DNA of 64,000 nucleotides, from NCBI RefSeq assembly GCF_017310645.1, contig NZ_JAFLRH010000041.1, forward strand, positions 22,379-86,378. The letters run 5' to 3'. This DNA comes from Paradesulfitobacterium ferrireducens. Lineage in GTDB: Bacteria; Bacillota; Desulfitobacteriia; Desulfitobacteriales; Desulfitobacteriaceae. This document shows positions 26,578-34,641 of the stretch, piece after piece (position 1 is the first letter of the stretch; each line of letters opens with the position of its first letter). Under the pieces are notes generated by a model that worked only from the letters and a program-made list of their open reading frames with translations, had not been told where the DNA came from and did not search any database. The translations under genes and the position numbers were made by a program.

Positions 26578-27126
26578 TTATTCCTCCTCGAACATTTCCA
26601 GCAGACTGAGTTGCGGATTTTCCCTGATAGGATTTTCACATAAGGCATACCGAAGAGCGATCCGCCATCCTCTTTTGTCTTTGAGTTGTCCCGTACTGGC
26701 GTTAGTCATGGTATAGAGCCACCAACGCTCTTCAGGCATTAACCCTTTCCAATTTCTAATAGCGGTCGGAATGACCGAAGGATCACAGTCTTCAATCCCC
26801 CAAAGCAAGACCATCATTTCTTTGCCGAATAGTTTTTCCACCGGAGTTCCACCAACGACAAATCGTCCGGCTCTTAACCTATCTTTCCGCAGGCGAGCAT
26901 TAAATTCAGATGTTAAATCGGCACTGACTTTACTCCATTTATATCGAGAAATTTCCATTCTTAATCGGTCCGCCTTTTCTAACTTCTGTTCCCTACCGTC
27001 AGTCCATTGAAAACGTTCATAGACTTGGACAGGTTGTTCTTTATCCGCTGGCAAAACAACAAAGAAATGATTCGCATTCTGCTGAGGGTTAACTCCGAAG
27101 CCGTAGGTTATTTCCCGAACACTCAT
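26578..27126 (-). CDS. DUF3780 protein (anti-phage associated)
   Basis: 182 residues matching DUF3780, a family seen almost only between DUF499 and DUF1156 genes. Recognisable stretches are YGFGVNPQQNANHFFVVLP, GKEMMVLLWGIEDCD and PEERWWLYTMTNASTG. No catalytic motif is known. The start codon overlaps the DUF499 stop (ATGA), indicating translational coupling. It probably acts as a structural or specificity partner of the methylase or ATPase, which is inference from gene order. Confidence 0.85.
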   Translation of the reverse strand: MSVREITYGFGVNPQQNANHFFVVLPADKEQPVQVYERFQWTDGREQKLEKADRLRMEISRYKWSKVSADLTSEFNARLRKDRLRAGRFVVGGTPVEKLFGKEMMVLLWGIEDCDPSVIPTAIRNWKGLMPEERWWLYTMTNASTGQLKDKRGWRIALRYALCENPIRENPQLSLLEMFEEE

Positions 27127-30100
27127 TGTCTTATCTTTCCTTCTTTTTGTATTTCCGTGATGTCATATTTGTTTACTTCGATCCAATTCTTAAACTGCAG
27201 ACCGGAGGTAAACAAAATAGTTTTGTAATCAAATTCAACTGTAACTTCCTTATTCTTGAAAGCTGTGTCCCGGATTAGGTCTACTGTAGCCTGCAAATTA
27301 TCCGCGTCATACGGAACTTTTGCCGTAGAAATCTCCATATAATTGCTATTGTTTTCTTTTTCCGAGATGACGACAGTGAAATGCCGAATGAACGAGCCCT
27401 CCAGCTTCTTTAATTTCGCCAGTTCCTGATACGTCGATTCTGTATCTTTGCATTTCTTCTGAATGTTCCACTCAAACTCCAGGGGGGCACTGTCATTAAT
27501 CTTAAACTCGTACTCCCCCTTAGTCTCGGCAATAGCAATATCTTTTTCCTCAATGGGTCGGCCTTTGTATGTCACAAAGGTTCGGACAAACTTACAATTT
27601 TTCGGCAGTACGATTTCGCCCGTGTAGATACCGCCATTTTCCCTTGGACTGCTGCCATCTGTAGTATAGCGTATTTCAAAATCTTTATGGGTCTGCAGCT
27701 GAAGGATTTTGCCATTAACACTTCTTCTCTGATCGTATTTTAGTGGAACAGAACAGATGAATTCTTTAACCGGTCCGGTAGGATGCTCATTTGACGTATC
27801 TACACAAATAAAGTTCATCAGCGGTTCTTTGGTAACAAATATCGCAGGGGCCTCTGCTGAAGCGGTTGTTGGCTCGGCTCCGATATCATAATACACTTTG
27901 TCGCCTCTGACCCCACGCACTTTCAGGGTAAATTCCCCGGTCTTCTGATCATAATCGGTCTGCTCGACGATTACGGAAGTTGGCTCTTTCGGAAAAGGTC
28001 CTTTCACAAGATATCCGCCGATTTCCCGCCATTTATCTTTTTTTAGGGAATCCTTTCTTAAGTCGTCAAGCTGATTGGGATAATACCACGGCCAGCGCAC
28101 TTCGGTAGCAGCCCGCTCCTTAATCTGATTGTAGGTCATTTCTTTTTGTGTGAATAATTGATCCTCACAGCGTTCACGCATTTCTTCCATAAAGCGGTCA
28201 TCGGCTTGATAGTCGAAGAACTTCTGCTGACTGGCTAAGACTTTGACGATTTGTTCCTCACCTTTGAAGGAGTTTTCCTTGAATTCCAGCTTAAAGTCTT
28301 CGGACATAATCCCTTTCCTGGTCGGAAAATACAAGGTGATAAATGTTTCGCGGATACTTTGCAATAACGCTTGCAGTACTTTATCGTGTTGGCTGTCGGC
28401 TTCCTTGTATTGCTGATCAGTTGTCGGAACATGTTCTCCCTTCATACCGGCAATGATCTGGCGGATCGCGGTTAGACGTTTGCTGTTGTGATATAGCTTT
28501 TCCATGACGTTGCGCTGGCCCGAGAGGAACATGACGCGATTCTTAAACGTTGCGTTATCATAAAAAGCCTGCAGGTCAGGATGAAGCTTATTGCCGGCGT
28601 AAGGTTCAAATATAACCAGGGAAATTTTGTTCATGTCAAGCTGGATCTCATCAATCGCCGGTAATACATAAAGGAGTTCATAACATTTTTTATCCTCGGG
28701 TTTAAAGTTTTCCTCGAGGAATTTCTTGAGCTCTTTCTTCGCGCTTTCGTTGTTGTAAGACTCAACGAGCGTATTCATCTCCGCGATCATATTTTTGGTA
28801 TTCTGGAAATACAAGCGACCGCGATTATCCATTTTCAAATACCAGCTTTGGGTCTTGATCTCTTCCAAATCCTTTTTGTAGTTATTTAGTTCAACTTGTG
28901 GTTCACACAAGTATCCGAGAATTTCCGATTCCGTCAACCCCAATAAACCATGTGTCGCTTCACTCAAGGAGGACATTAGTAGTAATTTGGCGACATCCTG
29001 GGCATAGGTTATCTTGTCAGATTCGTTTTCCGCATCAATTCCTTCAGCAACCGATTTTCCGGCCTGGGCAATGTCATGACTAATCGCCGCTTCCAGCGAA
29101 GGCTTGATTTGTTTGATATAGGACAGCATATTACGGTCGTTAAGATCAATATCAAATACATTAATCAGATACTTAAACTTGGCACTTCCGTTTTCATAAA
29201 ACTGCCGGATAATCTGCCGCATTAATTTGATTAGGCCTCTGGTTTGCTGGAAGTTAGGATTTTCCTTAAACCGCGCATACAATTCTTTGATCGATGGGTG
29301 AAAAGGATAGGAATCCTTGATGCCTAAATAAACTTTCTCACCTGTATAATTGGTTAGCCCTGTTTTGTTGGCTCTGGTAAGTGCTTCTTTATACCCCACC
29401 GCCACTTCGTTCACAGCCATTGAATTGCTGGATGGGTAGCTCTCGAATAGTCTTTTCTTTAATATGTCATAAATCTCATCAGAGTTCAGAGCCACAGGTT
29501 CAATGTTAATCGCTGAACGGTTCGCCTCATTTTCCAGTTCTTTAAAACTTGATTGTAACATCTCGCTACCGGACTCATATGTAGCTTTTAAATCCGAGAA
29601 TACTAAACAGACATTAGCTAACTGCTCTTTACCCAAGGCAGAGAATAAGTTTGACAACGCCGTAATCGTGACCTTGCATAAATCAGAATTGCCCACGGTA
29701 ATTGCTTTAGCATTTTCTAAATAAGGTGGCAGCTCATCCAGCAGAATTAAGGTCTTTTCCCCTTGCAGGAGCTTGATCCACGCACTCTCGCCCGGGGCTT
29801 TGAGAGGGGTATAAAGATCTTTAAAGACTTCTTTTTTGCCCAGCTGTTCGGCAATGCTGCCCCAAATCCCGTAATCCGCATCACTTTCCCGCCCAGAAAA
29901 GGCCACAACCCTAATATCACTGATTGAATCATACTCTTTACCCAAAATTTTCTTGCGCCATTCTTTATTTTTAGCCAATAAAGCAAGCGCCAACATATTA
30001 TGGGTCTTGCCGCCGCCCATAGCTTGGGTTAACTTGACTACCCCGGTGCTCGATTCCCCTTTGAATCGCTTAAATGCAGTGGTTAAGAGGATTTCCATCC

Positions 30101-30242
30101 CTTTGGTCTGGAAGTTTTCGTTGAAAAACTTATCCACATCAATTCTATCCTCAACTAGATCGCTGAGGTTTAAGACATCATCTCTGGTCGTATCAACGAA
30201 AACACTCGCTCTCGGTTTACAGAGTTCGAATACCGTTTGCAT
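27123..30242 (-). CDS. DUF499 ATPase (anti-phage associated)
   Basis: 1039 residues. The start (RASVFVDTTRDDVLNLSDL) and the P-loop (TQAMGGGKTHNMLALALLA, near residues 75-93) are characteristic of DUF499. A Walker B candidate is KTLILLDELPPYL near residues 160-172. The C-terminal 250 residues contain beta-rich repeats (FTLKVRGVRGDKVYYD, FEIRYTTDGSSPRENG) resembling a chitobiase-like sheet domain. It is the large motor or switch ATPase of the cassette. GGAGG precedes the ATG. It is the first big gene after the XRE regulator and the head of the coupled operon. Confidence 0.92.
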   Translation of the reverse strand: MQTVFELCKPRASVFVDTTRDDVLNLSDLVEDRIDVDKFFNENFQTKGMEILLTTAFKRFKGESSTGVVKLTQAMGGGKTHNMLALALLAKNKEWRKKILGKEYDSISDIRVVAFSGRESDADYGIWGSIAEQLGKKEVFKDLYTPLKAPGESAWIKLLQGEKTLILLDELPPYLENAKAITVGNSDLCKVTITALSNLFSALGKEQLANVCLVFSDLKATYESGSEMLQSSFKELENEANRSAINIEPVALNSDEIYDILKKRLFESYPSSNSMAVNEVAVGYKEALTRANKTGLTNYTGEKVYLGIKDSYPFHPSIKELYARFKENPNFQQTRGLIKLMRQIIRQFYENGSAKFKYLINVFDIDLNDRNMLSYIKQIKPSLEAAISHDIAQAGKSVAEGIDAENESDKITYAQDVAKLLLMSSLSEATHGLLGLTESEILGYLCEPQVELNNYKKDLEEIKTQSWYLKMDNRGRLYFQNTKNMIAEMNTLVESYNNESAKKELKKFLEENFKPEDKKCYELLYVLPAIDEIQLDMNKISLVIFEPYAGNKLHPDLQAFYDNATFKNRVMFLSGQRNVMEKLYHNSKRLTAIRQIIAGMKGEHVPTTDQQYKEADSQHDKVLQALLQSIRETFITLYFPTRKGIMSEDFKLEFKENSFKGEEQIVKVLASQQKFFDYQADDRFMEEMRERCEDQLFTQKEMTYNQIKERAATEVRWPWYYPNQLDDLRKDSLKKDKWREIGGYLVKGPFPKEPTSVIVEQTDYDQKTGEFTLKVRGVRGDKVYYDIGAEPTTASAEAPAIFVTKEPLMNFICVDTSNEHPTGPVKEFICSVPLKYDQRRSVNGKILQLQTHKDFEIRYTTDGSSPRENGGIYTGEIVLPKNCKFVRTFVTYKGRPIEEKDIAIAETKGEYEFKINDSAPLEFEWNIQKKCKDTESTYQELAKLKKLEGSFIRHFTVVISEKENNSNYMEISTAKVPYDADNLQATVDLIRDTAFKNKEVTVEFDYKTILFTSGLQFKNWIEVNKYDITEIQKEGKIRQ

Positions 30243-30314
30243 AGTTAACCTCCATGTACTTTTTTCGTACCAAATTTTTGAGTAAGAGCTTAATTCTCTA
30301 CAAGGTGCTAGATT

Positions 30315-30527
30315 CTATAAGTCTTTCAACACGGCAATGATGGTATTGTCAACGTCTCGTTGTAAGCAGTAATCTATAAAACGCATTATTGCCAACTTGC
30401 TAGGGATGGTGTGACCATTCTCCCATCTGTTAATTGTCGAAAAGCTGATATTTAATTCACGCGCAAGTTGTTCTTGTGTAATTCCTAAGTTAACTCTCAC
30501 AGCTTTAACAATATCACAATACTGCAT
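30315..30527 (-). CDS. XRE family regulator of the defence operon
   Basis: A 70-residue Cro/C1-type repressor: MQYCDIVKAVRVNLGITQEQLARELNISFSTINRWENGHTIPSKLA, with the HTH at residues 17-40. I start it at ATG 30527 because the longer frame runs through the promoter and operator. It lies 73 bases upstream of the DUF499 gene in the same direction. Palindromes between the -35 and -10 elements of its promoter suggest autorepression and control of the whole island. Confidence 0.85.
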   Translation of the reverse strand: MQYCDIVKAVRVNLGITQEQLARELNISFSTINRWENGHTIPSKLAIMRFIDYCLQRDVDNTIIAVLKDL

Positions 30528-30545
30528 CAGAAACACCCCATTGTA

Positions 30546-30574
30546 AATATAGCACATGCTATAGCATCCGGCAA
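30546..30574 (-). promoter_or_regulatory. Defence-operon promoter with embedded operator
   Basis: On the minus strand TTGCCG (30569-30574), a 17-base spacer and TATATT (30546-30551). The spacer contains the perfect palindrome ATGCTATAGCAT (30556-30567), and TATAGCACATGCTATA (30548-30563) is a second perfect inverted repeat reaching the -10. A repressor bound here would block polymerase. The XRE protein just downstream is the obvious candidate. Confidence 0.65.
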
Positions 30575-30604
30575 AAATAGGTATGCCCACTGCTCACTTC
30601 GCAC

Positions 30605-30674
30605 GCCCGCGCACGCCCGGGGTCGCTCGCCCGGGGTCGGTCGCTCGCCCGGGGTCTGACCCCCACAGGATGAC
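30605..30674. repeat. GC-rich REP-like repeat cluster
   Basis: Three copies of CGCCCGGGGTC, two within an 18-base tandem unit (GGTCGCTCGCCCGGGGTC), end in the palindrome GGGGTCTGACCCC. GC content is far above the flanks. Such palindromes accompany REP/RAYT elements, but no transposase gene is present here. Confidence 0.5.
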
Positions 30675-31059
30675 CCCCTCAGGATTCGACATAGTTGAAC
30701 GATTCATTTTAATGCCCTAAACAACCAGCGGTCTATCGACCCGAACTACCGTCTCACTTTTCTTTAGAATCACACTAACTCACGACCCAGTATTAACTCA
30801 ACACCCAAAACTTCTTCACGGCCTGTTCACCCTACCGTACCCACTCCCTCTAGGACAATTAATCTCCCAAATGATTCCAAACCTGCGTCCTCATCAACTA
30901 ACGCTTTGGGCGTGAGCTTCCTTCCCCAATAATCTTGACCAATACACGTTTGCGACGGCAACCGTCGAATTCACCGTAAAACATCTGCTCTCACGGGCCA
31001 AAGTCCAGTTTGCCTTCCGTAATCGCAACGACAACTTCGCGACCCATAATTAGAATGAC
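30675..31059. other. Gap between the REP-like cluster and the toxin remnant
   Basis: No intact gene. On the minus strand about 30915-31050 holds a frame starting MGREVVVAITEGKLDFGP, then a TGA, then [19 protein letters not shown]. It is unassigned and may be debris of a lost gene. Confidence 0.4.
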
Positions 31060-31119
31060 TTAAAGCAGATTAACCCAATCCCGTCTTACATACAGAATCC
31101 GAACGATTTGTAACTTATC
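31060..31119 (-). pseudogene. RelE/ParE toxin C-terminal remnant
   Basis: 19 codons overlapping the antitoxin stop read DKLQIVRILYVRRDWVNLL and stop. This matches the end of RelE-type toxins. The preceding 70 or so residues are deleted, so no toxin can be made. Confidence 0.6.
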
Positions 31120-31379
31120 ATTCCTTAATCTCACGCTCGACTTGGCGGAATACATCCTCCGCGGGTAAAACTCTATTACTCCTGATATCGTCCATGCCTT
31201 CATTCAGATGCTTAGATAGTTCAAATTTGCCGACGAGACGTTCGTAGGTCTCAATGCTCATCACCGCTAAATCACCTTGACCGTTTTTTGTGATATACAC
31301 AGGTTCAGAATATTTATGGCAAATGCGATATCTCATTATACCTATTCCTCAGGTCAGAGCTCGGTCTAATATGCGGCAT
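31118..31379 (-). pseudogene. Frameshifted Phd/YefM antitoxin
   Basis: A GGGGGTGGATAAG site and ATG at 31379 open the frame MPHIRPSSDLRNRYNEISHL, the normal Phd start, which stops near 31318. The next frame continues with CHKYSEPVYITKNGQGDLAVMSIETYERL and on to residue KE, the rest of the domain. The two halves are joined by a single-base shift. Downstream is only a remnant of the toxin, so the pair is dead. A shorter product from 31336 is possible but would lack DNA-binding residues. Confidence 0.65.
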
Positions 31380-31445
31380 CTTATCCACCCCCAACGTCGA
31401 TATATTCATATTATCTCAAAATATTGTTAGGAGCTCAAACTATCA

Positions 31446-32639
31446 TTAGGCCTGCTGCTGCAAGGCTTTTCCCGCCTTCGCTACAGTTCCCCCGGCCCTG
31501 ACATCCGGCAGGGTAAAGGCAAGGATAATCCCGAGAACCGGAAGCAGGCTGATCACGTTCATGACAAAGGGCAGGCCCATGCGGTCCGCGACCGCTCCCA
31601 GCAGGGTGACTCCGATCGAGCCCATCCCGACCCCGAAACCGAGTAAGAGCCCCGAAGCCAGCCCGATATTTTCAGGAAAAAGGCTTTGCCCGAAAACCAC
31701 CGTGGTGGAAAAGGTTGAGATCAGGGAGGCGCCGACAATAAAAGCTAATACGGGCAGCCAAGTGCCGCTTAAATGCACAAAAGGATAAATTGCCATAAGG
31801 GAAATGATCATGGAAACTAACAGACCGCTCCGGCCGCCGAAACGGTCGGCAAAAGGCCCGCCCAACACGGTGCCTAAAGCCCCGGCCAGCAAAAACGTAC
31901 TCACCAGATATTCCGGCTCGGCAATCCCTTTGAAACCGGGAAAGTAAAAGGGAATAAAATAGATCAGACCGGCATGGATCCAGGACCGGATGGTGACGTA
32001 CAGCATGAGGAAGGTAAAGCTGCCCAGCCTATTGCCACCGGCAGCGGTTTGAGCCGTGCTCTTTTTTTGCTGAAGCGAGTGTTGCGCCAGGATTTTCTTA
32101 ATTTTTGGGTGGAAAAACATAAAGAGGAGAGCACCCAATAATCCCGGAATCATGACACCATGAATGGAGCCCAGACCGTTAAAACTCAGGACAAACATGC
32201 CCAGCATGGGGCCAAGGCCAATGCCGAGATTCCCCCCGACGGAGAAGACCGCCATCGAGACTCCGGCTTTGCCCTCTTCGCTTACGTAATGGGCTACCTT
32301 CGACCCTTCCGGGTGGTATCCGGCCACCCCGATTCCGCTTAATAAAATTACCAGCAGCAATAAGCCGTAAGAGTGAATGATTCCGGTCAGAGCCAAGCCG
32401 AAGCCGGAAAGGAAAAGCCCTAAAGGCATTAACCAGGGCATGCTGTAGCGGTCGCTCAAGACTCCGAAAACCGGCTGGATAATGGCCGAACTAAATGTAA
32501 ATGCCAAAGTGATGGTCCCGATTTGAAAATAGCTTAAATGAAAATTTTGGGCCAGTAAGGGCGTTAAAATAGGAAGGACCCCCTGGCCCAAATCGACAAT
32601 CAGATGCCCAATGCTTAAAAGCCACAAGTACGGATTCAT
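31446..32639 (-). CDS. MFS transporter, Fsr (fosmidomycin resistance) type
   Basis: 397 residues with 12 predicted membrane segments. The start (LWLLSIGHLIVDLGQGVLPILTPLL) and the loop FGVLSDRYSMPWLMP, followed by GVAGYHPEGSKVAHYVS, are typical of the fosmidomycin-resistance family of drug exporters. An AGAGGAG site precedes the ATG. No regulator is adjacent, and the substrate cannot be told from sequence. It is separated from the defence island by the dead toxin-antitoxin pair. Confidence 0.88.
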   Translation of the reverse strand: MNPYLWLLSIGHLIVDLGQGVLPILTPLLAQNFHLSYFQIGTITLAFTFSSAIIQPVFGVLSDRYSMPWLMPLGLFLSGFGLALTGIIHSYGLLLLVILLSGIGVAGYHPEGSKVAHYVSEEGKAGVSMAVFSVGGNLGIGLGPMLGMFVLSFNGLGSIHGVMIPGLLGALLFMFFHPKIKKILAQHSLQQKKSTAQTAAGGNRLGSFTFLMLYVTIRSWIHAGLIYFIPFYFPGFKGIAEPEYLVSTFLLAGALGTVLGGPFADRFGGRSGLLVSMIISLMAIYPFVHLSGTWLPVLAFIVGASLISTFSTTVVFGQSLFPENIGLASGLLLGFGVGMGSIGVTLLGAVADRMGLPFVMNVISLLPVLGIILAFTLPDVRAGGTVAKAGKALQQQA

Positions 32640-32834
32640 TTTTGTTATTACTCCTCTTTTCCCTATAGCCTTTTTTATGAAAGGTTAATTTTGCTCAGGC
32701 TTTCTGGATATAGGATAGTACTTCCGGACCGATTTGTAAATTGTTGCACATATTTCTTGCCACAATCATGATCTAAGATAAGAATACCAATAGCTAAACC
32801 CATCTAATATTTACTTAGGATTTCACTATTTATC

Positions 32835-33212
32835 AGCTACGAGGAAGCCAAAGCCGCCCTGGATGCAGCCAACGGCGATTTGCTCGAAGGCATTATCTAT
32901 CTGGAGAAGCAGGGCAAGGTGCATGCCCCCACCGGAGGCGGCTATTACAGCAGCGAAAAAATTGCGGACACCAGCGCCGTATCCTATAAAGATAACTACT
33001 GGGAAAAGCATGACAAAAAAGCCACAAGGAGAATTCCTTTGGCTCTTTCCTGAAAAAACTCTGGGAATTTGGCATAAAAATCATCCGCAAGGGCAATGCC
33101 AATTCCTTTAAAGTATTAAAAGGCGGGGAAAGCAAAGCATCATTTCCGCTCACCGTTCTTGCCTTGCTGGTTATCTTCGCCTTTTGGGTGGGGAAACCCA
33201 TTGATCTAACCA
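32835..33212 (+). pseudogene. DUF4342 protein, truncated and frameshifted
   Basis: The plus strand encodes SYEEAKAALDAANGDLLEGIIYLEKQGKV, the UBA-like start of DUF4342, without its first 15 or so residues or a start codon. The frame stops near 33058. Another frame then continues as GSFLKKLWEFGIKIIRKGNANSF and the membrane segment FPLTVLALLVIFAFWVG, ending within the osmC 3' end. It is a clear multi-lesion pseudogene. Confidence 0.7.
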
Positions 33213-33222
33213 AACGTGAGAG

Positions 33223-33642
33223 TTATTCTTCCTCTGCCACCTCGACTGCATAAGTCAGTTCAGCGGTCTTGTTCACCATGTTGGCTACGCTGCAATACTT
33301 GCTTAACGACAGCGAGACCGCCCGTTCCAGTTTATTCAACGGTAACTTCCTCCCCCAGAACCTGTAGACGATATGAACGCCGGTGAAAACCCGCGGATGG
33401 TCATCTGCCCGTTGCCCAGTCACAAACATCTCGAAACGGGAGTGGCTCACCCGCATTTTTCGGAGTATATCGACAATATCGATCCCGCTGCAACCGGCCA
33501 CAGCCATCAGCACCAGTTCCATGGGTCCGGCCCCGGTGCCGTCCCCGCCGGCGTCAACGGGGCGGTCAACCTCGATGATTTTACCCGTACTCCCAGTGCC
33601 CTGAAAGTGCATGCCCTGCACATGTTTAACCGTTATTTCCAT
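33223..33642 (-). CDS. OsmC family protein
   Basis: 139 residues with the OsmC/Ohr fold pattern: the DRPVDAGGDGTGAGPMELVLMAVAGCSGIDIVDIL segment with the conserved Cys (near residue 51), and SLSLSKYCSVANMV with the second Cys. These are the two redox cysteines of peroxide-reducing OsmC proteins. A GGAGGGGAAGG site precedes the ATG. It lies 78 bases after cysK and probably ends the sulfur operon. Confidence 0.88.
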   Translation of the reverse strand: MEITVKHVQGMHFQGTGSTGKIIEVDRPVDAGGDGTGAGPMELVLMAVAGCSGIDIVDILRKMRVSHSRFEMFVTGQRADDHPRVFTGVHIVYRFWGRKLPLNKLERAVSLSLSKYCSVANMVNKTAELTYAVEVAEEE

Positions 33643-33720
33643 ATCCTTCCCCTCCTGTTTTCTCTTCGAATTCCTTGCGGATGATTCAAGTGTTATTTCT
33701 CACATCTAAAAAGACTCTCT

Positions 33721-34638
33721 TTACGCAAATACATTGGCACTCAAATAACGTTCGCCGGTATCCGGCGCGATAGCCAGAACCTTTTTACCCTGACCCAGGC
33801 CCTTCGCAACTTTAAGGGCCGTATGGACCGCCGCTCCGGCGGAAACCCCTGCCAGAATCCCCTCCCTGCGGGCCAAAGCGCGCGTCATTTGGGCGGCCTC
33901 TTCGTCCGCAATTAAAAAAATCTCGTCATAGACATTGGTATTGAGGGTTTCCGGAATAAAACCGGGACTGGTGCCCGGGATATTATGCGGACCCGGTTTG
34001 CCTCCGGACAGCACCGGCGAGCCCAAGGGTTCCACCACATAAATTTTGATGCCCGGGATTTTTTCTTTTAAAACTGCTCCGGTTCCGGTTATCGTTCCCC
34101 CCGTGCCTGCCGTACACACAAAAGCATCGAGCTGCCCAGCCATTTGCTCAATGATTTCCAGGGCGGTCGTCCGGCGGTGCATGTCCGGGTTCGCCTGATT
34201 GATAAACTGGTTGGGAATAAAACTACCCGGGATGGATGCCGCAATCTCCTCGGCTTTCTTGATCGAACCCGGCATGCGTTCATGGCCCGGGGTTAAGACG
34301 ACTTCGGCACCATAGGCCTTGAGAATGGCAATCCGCTCTTTGGTCATGGTATCCGGCATCACCAGGATGGTTGTATAACCACGGGCAGCCCCCACCATCG
34401 CCAGGCCAATTCCAGTATTGCCGCTGGTTGGTTCGATAATGGTTGCCCCAGGCTTTAGTAATCCCGCAGCCTCAGCCGCCAGGATCATGTTCAGGGCGGC
34501 CCGGTCTTTGACACTGCGGCTGGGGTTAAAATATTCCAATTTGACATAAACCTCGGCACTATCCTCAGGAACCAGCCGGTTCAATTTTACGACCGGTGTT
34601 TGGCCAATCAGTTCGGTGACGTCATCAAAAATTTTCAT
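33721..34638 (-). CDS. cysK: Cysteine synthase A (O-acetylserine sulfhydrylase)
   Basis: 305 residues. PLP-binding lysine in SVKDRAALNM (near residue 43), the substrate loop PTSGNTGIG, the phosphate-binding GTGGTITGTG and the end motif ILAGVSAGAA are all present. It makes cysteine from O-acetylserine and sulfide. It is located three bases after a sulfonate-type binding protein gene, so the sulfur taken up by that transporter probably feeds it. Confidence 0.95.
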   Translation of the reverse strand: MKIFDDVTELIGQTPVVKLNRLVPEDSAEVYVKLEYFNPSRSVKDRAALNMILAAEAAGLLKPGATIIEPTSGNTGIGLAMVGAARGYTTILVMPDTMTKERIAILKAYGAEVVLTPGHERMPGSIKKAEEIAASIPGSFIPNQFINQANPDMHRRTTALEIIEQMAGQLDAFVCTAGTGGTITGTGAVLKEKIPGIKIYVVEPLGSPVLSGGKPGPHNIPGTSPGFIPETLNTNVYDEIFLIADEEAAQMTRALARREGILAGVSAGAAVHTALKVAKGLGQGKKVLAIAPDTGERYLSANVFA

Positions 34639-34641
34639 ACC

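Noticed and set aside
30315..30590. 91-residue version of the XRE protein
   Set aside because: The first 21 codons run through the promoter and operator; the start at 30527 is better.
30605..30674. CRISPR array
   Set aside because: Only two or three short GC-rich repeats with irregular spacing and no unique spacers of fixed size; no cas genes.
30900..31050. Selenoprotein-like frame with an in-frame TGA
   Set aside because: No recognisable family, no SECIS-like hairpin seen, no start context; more likely debris.
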